A stretch of DNA of 6,431 nucleotides, taken from assembly GCA_945492935.1 (NCBI GenBank), contig CALYVE010000104.1, forward strand, positions 1 to 6,431. Direction: 5' to 3'. The position numbers and the translations under genes were made by a program. This stretch comes from an uncultured Lachnospiraceae bacterium. Lineage in GTDB: Bacteria; Bacillota; Clostridia; Lachnospirales; Lachnospiraceae. Under the pieces are notes generated by a model. It did not search any database. It saw nothing but the letters and a program-made list of their open reading frames with translations, and was not told the DNA's origin. Within the stretch, counting starts at the first letter, position 1. Each line of letters opens with the position of its first letter. Shown piece after piece: positions 1-5,848 of this stretch.

Positions 1-1
1 T

Positions 2-1594
2 ATAATGAAATATAACGATAAGGGATATATCTTTTATGACATGTTTGGCAGATGCCAATATCGAAATAAAAAAGCAGAAGAATTTTATCAGGTAGCCGGT
101 GGCGGAGCGAAGCGTGAACCGGCACTTAAGAAGTGGTTAAACGGGAAAAATATGCAGGATATTGAGGAGACATCGTGGGAAAGAATTATGGAAATTGATG
201 GTGTTGTAAGAACATATATTACAACATTTCGACAGCTTTATGATGACAAGTCAAATTACCTAGGATCTTTCTTTATACTCGAAGATGTGACTGAAGAACG
301 TGCAGCGTATTATGATGAATGGTATCAGGCGACACATGATGAATTGACAGGCATATATAATCGGGAATATTTTCTGGAACAGGCTTATAAAGCCGTTTGT
401 GAACATCCGAAGGAGGAATATTGTATTCTTTGCTCGGATGTGCATGATTTTAAACTGATTAACGATTTGTTCGGAGTTGAAAAAGGAAATGAAGTGCTAT
501 TAGCGTGTGCGAATGTTATTCGAGGCGCAGCAAAGAAAGGCGATGTGTATGGAAGAATTGGAAGTGACCGTTTTGCAGTCTGCATGCCGTCGAGTCATTT
601 TTCAGATGAAAAGCTGGAAAGGTGCCGTGTTGCGTTAGCTTCATTGACAGTTAATGAGAATTTAGCAGATAAATTCTATTTTGGTATTTATGAAAATGTC
701 GGAACGGATATTCCGATTTCGGTTGTCTGTGACCGAACGATTATGGCAATCAATAAAATAAAAGGGAATATGCAGCAGCATTTAGTCTATTATGATGAGC
801 AATATCGCAAACAGGTTCGCTACGAGCAGCAGATGATTACCGATTTCAATAATTCTTTGCGGGAACGTAATTTTCACTTGTATTTGCTTCCGTATGTAAA
901 TGTGGATGGTGAGGTAAATGGTGCAGAAGCTCTTGTAAGATGGTTTCATCCAATCAAAGGCCTGATGATGCCTCAGGATTTTGTTCCGATTTTTGAAAAC
1001 ACCGGAATTATCAGTCGATTGGATCTTTATGTTTGGGAGCTTGCGTGTAAGCAGCTTCGCAGATGGAAACAGCTCGGATTTGAAGATTTGTTTATCTCGA
1101 TAAATATATCCGCAAAAGATTTTTTCTATATAAATGTATATGAAACACTGACAAATATGGTAGAACAGCACGATATCAATCCAAACAATCTGCATCTTGA
1201 AATTACAGAGATTGCGGTTGTACAGGATTTTGACAATATGCTCGGAATACTGAAAAAGTTCAGAGAATATGGATTCAGAATTTATATGGATGATTTCGGA
1301 AACGGATATTCATCACTGAACGTATTAAAGGATCTTCCGTTAGATGTAATTAAGATTGATATGGGATTCATTCAAAAGTCTACGAAGAGTGAGAAGAGCA
1401 AGAAGATACTTAATATGATTGTAAGCCTTTCAAATAAGTTGGGCATTGATGTGATTGCTGAAGGAGTTGAAACATCATATCAGATGGAATATATCAACGA
1501 AATCGGTTGTCATACCTATCAGGGATACCAATTTAGTAAACCGATTTCAATCCAAAACTTTGAAAATCGATATTTTGTTAAAGCATATGAATAA
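2..1594 (+). CDS. PAS-like/GGDEF/EAL protein, probable c-di-GMP phosphodiesterase, 5' end probably cut by the window
   Basis: Predicted to hydrolyse cyclic di-GMP to pGpG and so lower this second messenger. The first visible Met is at base 5 and gives 529 residues (numbering used here), but the frame is open to the window edge. Residues about 1-100 look like a degenerate PAS domain, which in relatives usually follows a membrane sensor region, so the true start is probably upstream. A GGDEF domain spans about 105-265: HDELTGIYNR at 111-120 and FKLIND at 149-154 are conserved. The signature is GSDRF at 186-190, with the catalytic Glu replaced by Arg189, and the usual RxxD inhibitory site is missing, so cyclase activity is unlikely. 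The EAL domain (about 280-522) keeps E308, R312, N367, E399, D429-D430, K450, E486 and Q506, the expected metal, substrate and catalytic residues, and loop 6 (DDFGNGYSS). The Gln of the usual YQP motif is Leu295. Domain calls are firm; activity is inferred. A terminator follows directly. Confidence 0.93.
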   Translation: MMKYNDKGYIFYDMFGRCQYRNKKAEEFYQVAGGGAKREPALKKWLNGKNMQDIEETSWERIMEIDGVVRTYITTFRQLYDDKSNYLGSFFILEDVTEERAAYYDEWYQATHDELTGIYNREYFLEQAYKAVCEHPKEEYCILCSDVHDFKLINDLFGVEKGNEVLLACANVIRGAAKKGDVYGRIGSDRFAVCMPSSHFSDEKLERCRVALASLTVNENLADKFYFGIYENVGTDIPISVVCDRTIMAINKIKGNMQQHLVYYDEQYRKQVRYEQQMITDFNNSLRERNFHLYLLPYVNVDGEVNGAEALVRWFHPIKGLMMPQDFVPIFENTGIISRLDLYVWELACKQLRRWKQLGFEDLFISINISAKDFFYINVYETLTNMVEQHDINPNNLHLEITEIAVVQDFDNMLGILKKFREYGFRIYMDDFGNGYSSLNVLKDLPLDVIKIDMGFIQKSTKSEKSKKILNMIVSLSNKLGIDVIAEGVETSYQMEYINEIGCHTYQGYQFSKPISIQNFENRYFVKAYE

Positions 1595-1595
1595 C

Positions 1596-1649
1596 AAAAA
1601 GCCTTCTGTGATGATTTTTATTCAGATAAAATCATACAGAGGGCTTTTT
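1596..1649. terminator. bidirectional intrinsic terminator between convergent genes
   Basis: A hairpin begins two bases after the stop codon of the EAL gene. Arm 1596-1618 pairs with arm 1628-1649, giving about 22 base pairs with one bulged G (1610), one G-T pair (1604/1641) and a 9-base loop. The outer pairs are an A run on the left (1596-1600) and a T run on the right (1645-1649), so each strand ends its hairpin in a T tract. It should stop the EAL transcript on the plus strand and act as the distal terminator for the ABC-F gene on the minus strand. Confidence 0.9.
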
Positions 1650-1695
1650 ATATTTACCGCGACCTTGTGTCGCTGGGCCGCCGGCAGTGCAATCA

Positions 1696-1720
1696 AAGAA
1701 TTGCTTATGAAGCAATTCTT
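1696..1720. repeat. perfect 11-bp inverted repeat in repeat unit 1
   Basis: AAGAATTGCTT at 1696-1706 is the exact reverse complement of AAGCAATTCTT at 1710-1720, around an ATG loop. It lacks a long T tract on either side, so it is at best a weak terminator. Confidence 0.85.
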
Positions 1721-1770
1721 ACTCTATTTACCGCGACCTTGTGTCGCGGGGCCCGCCGGCAGTGCAATCA

Positions 1771-1795
1771 AAGAATTGCTTATGAAGCAATTCTT
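1771..1795. repeat. perfect 11-bp inverted repeat in repeat unit 2
   Basis: The same hairpin as in unit 1, with arms at 1771-1781 and 1785-1795 and an identical ATG loop. Unit 3 has lost the right arm. Confidence 0.85.
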
Positions 1796-1858
1796 ACTTT
1801 ATTTACCGCGACCTTGTGTCGCTGGGCCGCCGGCAGTGCAATCAAGGAATTACTGATT

Positions 1859-3808
1859 TTAGTTTGACATGAAAGCTTCCCATGTTTCATATACTGTTTC
1901 GAGCACTTGCTCTAATTCCTGCCTCTTGGAAGATAACTCAGATAATTTTGCTGCGTTTGTAGCGTTTTCCGGAAGACAGATCTGTTCATCAATCTTAGCG
2001 ATTTGTGCTTCCAATTCTTCGATTTTTTCTTCGGTTTTCCTGATGTCGTTTTCTAGCTTTCGCTGTTTTGCCTGCTGTTCTTTTGTACGAAGATAAGCAT
2101 CTTTTCCGGAAGTATCGACTGCTTTTTCGGATACAGTATCCTTTTGGCTGATGGAATTAAAACCGAGTTTTGAGGTTTCTTTTGCATTCTTTGATTCATA
2201 AATAACGTCCTTATGCGCCTCATAGTAGTCGTAGTTTCCGATGAAGTTATATAGTTTTTTGTCACGCAATTCAAATATTCTGGTAGCAACAGTGTTAATA
2301 AAATAGCGATCATGACTCACAATTAAAAGTGTACCGGTATACTCGCGAAGGGCATATTCAAGAATTTCCTTTGAATGAATATCCAAATGGTTTGTAGGCT
2401 CATCCAAAATGAGAAAATTCGCTGGTGAAAGCATAAGCTTTGCAAGAGAAACGCGTCCGCGTTCGCCACCGCTTAGGTCTCCGATTTTTTTGAATAAATC
2501 GTCTCCCGTAAACAAAAATGCAGCAAGAACACTTCGGATTTTTGTATTTGTTAAATCCGGATATGCATCAGAAATCTCTTCGAAAATTGTTTTGTGAAGA
2601 GAGAGTACCTGATGTTCCTGATCGTAATATCCTATTTTTACGCGGGAACCGAGCATTACAGAACCGCTGTCTTTCGATACAATATGATTTATTATTTTTA
2701 AAATCGTAGTTTTACCGGTACCATTGCCACCAATCAAAGCGACGTGCTCTCCACGCTTTATTTCAAGATCAAGATTGTCGAATAATACATTTGCGCCAAA
2801 GGATTTCTTTAAGTCTTTTACCGTAAGCACATCATTTCCGCTTTCTACAGACGGAGAGAGGGTAAGTCGCATCTTGGAAGCAGCTTCGGTAGGCTTTTCC
2901 AGAAGTTCAATTTTGTCGAGCATTTTTTCACGGCTTTCAGCACGCTTGATTGATTTCTCACGATTAAATTGTTTGAGCTTTGTAATTACAGCCTCCTGAT
3001 GTTTGATATCCTGTTGCTGGTTAAGATAGGCCTTCATCATATTTGCTCGTATTTCCGCACGCTTATTGGCATAATATGTGTAATTTCCATTGTAAACAGT
3101 TGCTTTTGTCTGATCTAATTCCACGACCTTTGTTGCGATACGATCGATGAAATAACGGTCGTGACTGACAATGATTACGCTTCCCTGGTAGGCGGAAAGG
3201 AAGCCTTCAAGCCATTTGACAGATTCCATATCCAAATGGTTTGTAGGTTCATCCAATATAATTAAATCGGGTCTTGTGAGGAGAAGACGACCAAGGGCGA
3301 TACGCATTTTTTGACCACCGGATAACGTGTTTATATGGCGATCGTAATCATCCTTGTCAAAACCTAATCCTTTTAATACGCCGGTAATTTCACTGCGATA
3401 AGCATAACCGTTTTCCCGGTCAAAATAAGCAGACAAACGATTGTAAGTATCCATGATTTTGTCAAGTTGTTCGCCAGTGCAATGCTTCATGTCAGCCTCA
3501 AGATTGCGCATCTGTTCTTCACAGTCGATGATTGGCTGTTTTGTAAGCAGCATTTCCGCGTAGACTGTGTTGTCGAAGGAAATGTCCTGGTGCTGAGAAA
3601 GATATCCGATTGTACGGTCTTTGGATATGACAACCTGACCGCTGTCTGCCGTTTCTTCTCCCATGATGATGCGAAGTAAAGTTGTTTTACCGGACCCATT
3701 AATACCGACAATTGCCATTTTTTCGCGATCTTCAATATGGAAAGATACATCTGAAAGAATTTGGTCCACACCGAATGATTTTGATATATTTTGACATGCT
3801 AAAATCAT
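1859..3808 (-). CDS. ABC-F family ATPase, ribosome-associated (YdiF/Uup-like)
   Basis: A soluble protein with two ABC ATPase domains and no membrane segment. The family binds the ribosomal E site and helps stalled or antibiotic-blocked ribosomes. I choose the start at 3808 (649 residues) because AAGGAGG at 3822-3816 lies 7 bases upstream; an in-frame ATG at 3844 would add 12 residues but has no such site. Domain 1 has Walker A GINGSGKTT (35-43), signature LSGGQ (162-166) and Walker B with D186 and catalytic E187. A charged linker of about 230-320 fits the tRNA-contacting region of the family. Domain 2 has Walker A ending GKTT (365-368), LSGGE (445-449), and D469-E470. Residues about 575-645 form a Lys/Glu-rich coiled coil, as in YdiF and Uup types. 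Both sites look intact. The length suits the housekeeping YdiF-like group, and the short leader leaves no room for the attenuator typical of inducible resistance ABC-F genes. The exact subfamily and any antibiotic role cannot be settled here. Confidence 0.95.
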   Translation of the reverse strand: MILACQNISKSFGVDQILSDVSFHIEDREKMAIVGINGSGKTTLLRIIMGEETADSGQVVISKDRTIGYLSQHQDISFDNTVYAEMLLTKQPIIDCEEQMRNLEADMKHCTGEQLDKIMDTYNRLSAYFDRENGYAYRSEITGVLKGLGFDKDDYDRHINTLSGGQKMRIALGRLLLTRPDLIILDEPTNHLDMESVKWLEGFLSAYQGSVIIVSHDRYFIDRIATKVVELDQTKATVYNGNYTYYANKRAEIRANMMKAYLNQQQDIKHQEAVITKLKQFNREKSIKRAESREKMLDKIELLEKPTEAASKMRLTLSPSVESGNDVLTVKDLKKSFGANVLFDNLDLEIKRGEHVALIGGNGTGKTTILKIINHIVSKDSGSVMLGSRVKIGYYDQEHQVLSLHKTIFEEISDAYPDLTNTKIRSVLAAFLFTGDDLFKKIGDLSGGERGRVSLAKLMLSPANFLILDEPTNHLDIHSKEILEYALREYTGTLLIVSHDRYFINTVATRIFELRDKKLYNFIGNYDYYEAHKDVIYESKNAKETSKLGFNSISQKDTVSEKAVDTSGKDAYLRTKEQQAKQRKLENDIRKTEEKIEELEAQIAKIDEQICLPENATNAAKLSELSSKRQELEQVLETVYETWEAFMSN

Positions 3809-3815
3809 GATATTG

Positions 3816-3822
3816 CCTCCTT
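3816..3822 (-). promoter_or_regulatory. ribosome binding site of the ABC-F gene
   Basis: Read on the minus strand this is AAGGAGG, 7 bases before the ATG at 3808. It decides the start against the upstream in-frame ATG at 3844. Confidence 0.9.
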
Positions 3823-3859
3823 GGTATTGTGCGAAATGTTTCATTTGGCACCGAGGATT

Positions 3860-3888
3860 ATTTTAACAAAAAAAGAGAATCTGCGCAA
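3860..3888 (-). promoter_or_regulatory. candidate sigma-A promoter for the ABC-F gene
   Basis: On the minus strand, TTGCGC (3888-3883) and TAAAAT (3865-3860) are 17 bases apart, and the -10 has the extended TG one base upstream (TGTTAAAAT). Transcription would start near 3853, leaving a leader of about 45 bases. The -35 is imperfect, so this is a moderate call. Confidence 0.55.
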
Positions 3889-3899
3889 TGCCATCATTG
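3886..3899. promoter_or_regulatory. dyad between the divergent promoters, possible operator
   Basis: CAATG (3886-3890) and CATTG (3895-3899) form a perfect 5-bp inverted repeat with a 4-base centre. It overlaps the -35 boxes of both divergent promoters. A bound regulator could affect both, but the arms are short and chance is possible. Confidence 0.3.
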
Positions 3900-3925
3900 A
3901 AATAGAAGGTGCAGAATGATATAAT
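3897..3925 (+). promoter_or_regulatory. strong sigma-A promoter for the plus-strand operon
   Basis: TTGAAA (3897-3902) and a consensus TATAAT (3920-3925) are separated by exactly 17 bases, with an extended -10 TG at 3917-3918. Expected start of transcription is near 3932, giving a leader of about 36 bases before the first gene at 3968. No other good promoter is seen upstream of the three later genes. Confidence 0.85.
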
Positions 3926-3932
3926 AATCATT
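3915..3932. promoter_or_regulatory. inverted repeat over the -10 box, possible operator
   Basis: AATGAT (3915-3920) and ATCATT (3927-3932) are perfect reverse complements around a 6-base centre that contains most of the -10 box. ATCATT also occurs at 3893-3898 in the neighbouring dyad. The position fits a repressor site, but AT-rich promoter DNA yields such matches by chance. Confidence 0.3.
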
Positions 3933-3967
3933 AGTTATGCGCAGTTATTTGCACGGTAGGAGGGGCT

Positions 3968-4198
3968 ATGTTTCATTCACAATCCAAACAGGCAAAACTG
4001 GAAATCGAGAAGCTTTTTCATGAGGTTCAGATCAATCTGGAAAACAATTACAAGGATCTTGCGATTGGTGCCCGTAAGCAGGCGGAGAGTAAGCTTGCAC
4101 AGTTCAAGGAGGAAGGACGACTTTCTGACAAAGTCTATCATAAGTTAAAGATTACCTTAGATGATTATACGAAACGTATGGAAGGATATCATCACTAA
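3968..4198 (+). CDS. small hypothetical helical protein, 76 residues
   Basis: I do not recognise the family. It is a real gene by context: a strong promoter about 40 bases upstream, AGGAGGGG at 3958-3965 just before the ATG, and a stop codon one base before the next start. The protein is short, soluble and rich in charged residues (many Lys and Glu), with no signal peptide, no membrane segment, no cysteine and few predicted helix breakers, so it is probably mostly alpha-helical. The only glycine in the first half is in AIGARKQ at about 32-38. It is the first gene of the presumed operon with apbE. A cytoplasmic helper or regulatory role is possible, but nothing in the sequence shows it. Confidence 0.8.
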   Translation: MFHSQSKQAKLEIEKLFHEVQINLENNYKDLAIGARKQAESKLAQFKEEGRLSDKVYHKLKITLDDYTKRMEGYHH

Positions 4199-4199
4199 T

Positions 4200-5273
4200 A
4201 TGAATGCTAAAATCAAATCGCTAATAAAAATGCTGTGTCTCACATGTGCATTGCTCTTTTTTTTCAGTCAGACCGGATTGTTCAAAAAATCCTCTCAAGA
4301 TGGCAGCAATACATCAGGCAGCTATGTGAAACATGACTTTGCTATGGGTACATCGTTTCAGTTTGAAGTTTACGGGAATGATCTAGAAAATGTGACAGAA
4401 GATTGTATCGCACTCGTTCGTTCTGTTGACGAGGGCTTGCTGTCAAGACGAAAGAATACGTCTGAATTATTTAAGCTAAACGAAACATTATCTACATGCA
4501 ACGAAGCGGAAGTTTCAGATGAGCTGTTTTCTGTGCTTCAAAAGACAATGCAGATATGTGTGGCAAGCGGTGGTGCCCTTGATTTTACAATTCGGCCGGT
4601 AAGTGCACTTTGGAATATTGAGGATGCAGATGCTGACAGCTTTTTGGTTCCTGAACAAAGTGAGATATCCAATCAGTTAAAAAGGGTTGGGTATGAGTAT
4701 GTAGCACTTGACGAAAACGGACAAAGAAATATAGTTTCAACGCAGATTTCTTCTATGGAATTTGAACTTGGAGCTGTTGGAAAAGGCTATGCGTTAGATG
4801 TCATGCGTGCGTATTTGGCCAAACACGGGAATGTCACGGGTGCAGTTATTCATGCAGGTGGAAGTGTTCTTGTGTATGGGGCAAAGGATGACAACAGCAG
4901 CTTCAAAATCGGAATTCGGGATCCGAAGGGAAATATTGACGATATTATCGGATATTTGGAATATCAGGCCGGTACAACGATTTGTGTTTCTACATCCGGG
5001 GATTACGAGAAATATATTGAGAAGGATGGCATTCGCTATCATCATATTATTGACGGAATTCTTGGGTATCCGGCAGATGCCGGGCTTTCGTCGGTAACGG
5101 TTGCATGTGAAGACGGATTGTACAGTGATGCTCTTTCGACAGCATGCTTTGTGCTTGGATATGAGAAATCATTGCCATTACTTCAGCAGTTCCATGCGGA
5201 GGCGGTTTTTATTGACCATGACAATAACGTGATATGTACAGAAGGAATTGCAGATCATTTTCATGAATTATAG
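4200..5273 (+). CDS. apbE: FAD:protein FMN transferase, ApbE family
   Basis: ApbE enzymes use FAD to attach FMN covalently to a Thr of target flavoproteins, such as Rnf/Nqr subunits and FMN-binding-domain proteins, outside the membrane. I choose the ATG at 4200 (357 residues); GGAAGGA at 4180-4186 is rather far (13 bases), and coupling to the gene ending at 4198 probably helps. An in-frame ATG at 4161 has no ribosome site and would overlap that gene. Residues about 9-24 are a hydrophobic signal or anchor; C13 and C16 do not form a proper lipobox. Family marks are MGT (49-51), ELGAVGKGYALD (189-200), GG (220-221), STSGDY (264-269), HHIID (281-285), and D310 with T314, the expected Mg-binding pair. 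One oddity is DGILGYP at 285-291, where the family usually has DPxTGxP. Length is normal. No flavoprotein target lies in the window. Confidence 0.93.
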   Translation: MNAKIKSLIKMLCLTCALLFFFSQTGLFKKSSQDGSNTSGSYVKHDFAMGTSFQFEVYGNDLENVTEDCIALVRSVDEGLLSRRKNTSELFKLNETLSTCNEAEVSDELFSVLQKTMQICVASGGALDFTIRPVSALWNIEDADADSFLVPEQSEISNQLKRVGYEYVALDENGQRNIVSTQISSMEFELGAVGKGYALDVMRAYLAKHGNVTGAVIHAGGSVLVYGAKDDNSSFKIGIRDPKGNIDDIIGYLEYQAGTTICVSTSGDYEKYIEKDGIRYHHIIDGILGYPADAGLSSVTVACEDGLYSDALSTACFVLGYEKSLPLLQQFHAEAVFIDHDNNVICTEGIADHFHEL

Positions 5274-5317
5274 AATATGCGTAGCAATTTCGTTGTTAAC
5301 AATATGGAGGAATTTAC

Positions 5318-5836
5318 ATGAATAAATTAGTAATTGTAGTTGATATGCAAAATGATTTTATCGATGGTGCACTTGGAACGAAAGAGGCGGTTTCGATTGT
5401 ACCAAACGTGGTGTCCTATCTGGACAAGCTTAATGATGACAATGTTACGCTTGTATTTACAAGAGATACACACGACGAAGATTATCTTGATACAAGAGAG
5501 GGCCGTAAGCTTCCCGTAAAGCATTGTATTATCGGAACAAAGGGATGGGAAATTTGTGATGCTTTAAAGCCATATTCCGAAAAATGCGTAATCTTCGACA
5601 AACCAACGTTTGGCAGTATTGATTTGCAGCAGTTTGTGTTACAAAATAATTTCGACGAAATTGAAATCATGGGACTTTGTACGGACATTTGCGTCATTTC
5701 GAATGCAATGCTTGTAAAAGCCGCCCTTCCTGAAGCGAAGGTCGTTGTGCGTTCGGATTGTTGTGCAGGGGTTTCTGTCGAGAGTCATCAGAATGCGCTA
5801 AATGCAATGGCAGTTTGCCAGATTGAGATTGTATAA
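5318..5836 (+). CDS. isochorismatase/nicotinamidase-like cysteine hydrolase
   Basis: A 172-residue single-domain cytoplasmic enzyme of the isochorismatase-like hydrolase superfamily, whose members cleave amides (nicotinamide to nicotinate, N-carbamoyl compounds) or isochorismate. The start is set by GGAGG at 5306-5310, 7 bases before the ATG. The catalytic triad is visible as D9 in VVDMQNDF, K95 in DKPTFGS and C125 in GLCTDICVISNA, which also carries the family's cis-peptide region. D50 and H52 (DTH), with H69 in PVKHC, match the metal site of nicotinamidases such as PncA. Nicotinamidase is therefore the best guess, but substrate calls in this superfamily are unreliable and no NAD gene is near. 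The family's usual Ala of the GxxTDxCV motif is Cys121. It lies 44 bases after apbE, and the next gene starts 12 bases on, so it is probably in the same operon. Confidence 0.92.
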   Translation: MNKLVIVVDMQNDFIDGALGTKEAVSIVPNVVSYLDKLNDDNVTLVFTRDTHDEDYLDTREGRKLPVKHCIIGTKGWEICDALKPYSEKCVIFDKPTFGSIDLQQFVLQNNFDEIEIMGLCTDICVISNAMLVKAALPEAKVVVRSDCCAGVSVESHQNALNAMAVCQIEIV

Positions 5837-5842
5837 GGGGTG
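5837..5842 (+). promoter_or_regulatory. ribosome binding site that decides a TTG start
   Basis: The string AAGGGGTGA at 5835-5843 closely matches the anti-Shine-Dalgarno complement and lies 5-8 bases before the TTG at 5849. It overlaps the in-frame GTG at 5840, which is therefore part of the site and unlikely to be the start. Confidence 0.75.
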
Positions 5843-5848
5843 ATTACT

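Larger units (their letters stand above)
1651..1857. repeat. tandem array of a 74-75 bp palindromic repeat, about 2.7 copies
   Basis: Three head-to-tail units start at 1651, 1725 and 1800 with the sequence TATTTACCGCGACC. Unit 1 (1651-1724, 74 bp) and unit 2 (1725-1799, 75 bp) differ by two substitutions and one inserted C. Unit 3 matches unit 1 exactly for 46 bases (to 1845), then decays and ends beside the ABC-F stop codon. Each full unit has a short GC stem-loop (for example 1659-1663 with 1669-1673), a GC-rich centre containing GCCGGC, and a perfect 11-bp hairpin with an ATG loop (1696-1720 and 1771-1795). The centre is much richer in G+C than the flanking genes. The structure suggests a REP- or BIME-like intergenic element. 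I have an unverified impression that similar repeats, misread as small proteins, are scattered in Lachnospiraceae genomes. Nothing here looks like a transposase or CRISPR array. Confidence 0.9.

Noticed and set aside
782..1195. 137-codon open frame on the minus strand inside the EAL domain
   Set aside because: It is antisense to well-conserved EAL motifs, has no ribosome site and shows no recognisable domain.
1651..1857. CRISPR array
   Set aside because: The whole unit repeats head to tail with no variable spacers, and no cas gene is present.
1455..1867. Two overlapping open frames on the plus strand (1455-1856 and 1667-1867) encoding repetitive peptides
   Set aside because: They begin inside the EAL gene or inside the repeats, run through the terminator and repeat array, have no ribosome binding site, and their repeated peptides simply reflect the 74-75 bp DNA repeat.
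3809..3844. N-terminal extension of the ABC-F protein from the ATG at 3844
   Set aside because: The AAGGAGG site lies inside the extension and serves the ATG at 3808; the extra 12 residues are not part of the ABC fold.
4161..4199. Earlier ATG for the ApbE protein at 4161
   Set aside because: No ribosome site precedes it, it overlaps the upstream gene by 38 bases, and the extra residues would spoil the N-terminal signal region.
4228..4250. Lipoprotein signal in ApbE
   Set aside because: C13 and C16 are not preceded by a lipobox (residues before C16 are C-L-T) and they lie at the start of the hydrophobic stretch, so a plain signal or anchor is more likely.
5840..5842. GTG start for the DUF5662 protein
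   Set aside because: This GTG is part of the probable ribosome binding site, leaving no site upstream of it; TTG at 5849 is correctly spaced.
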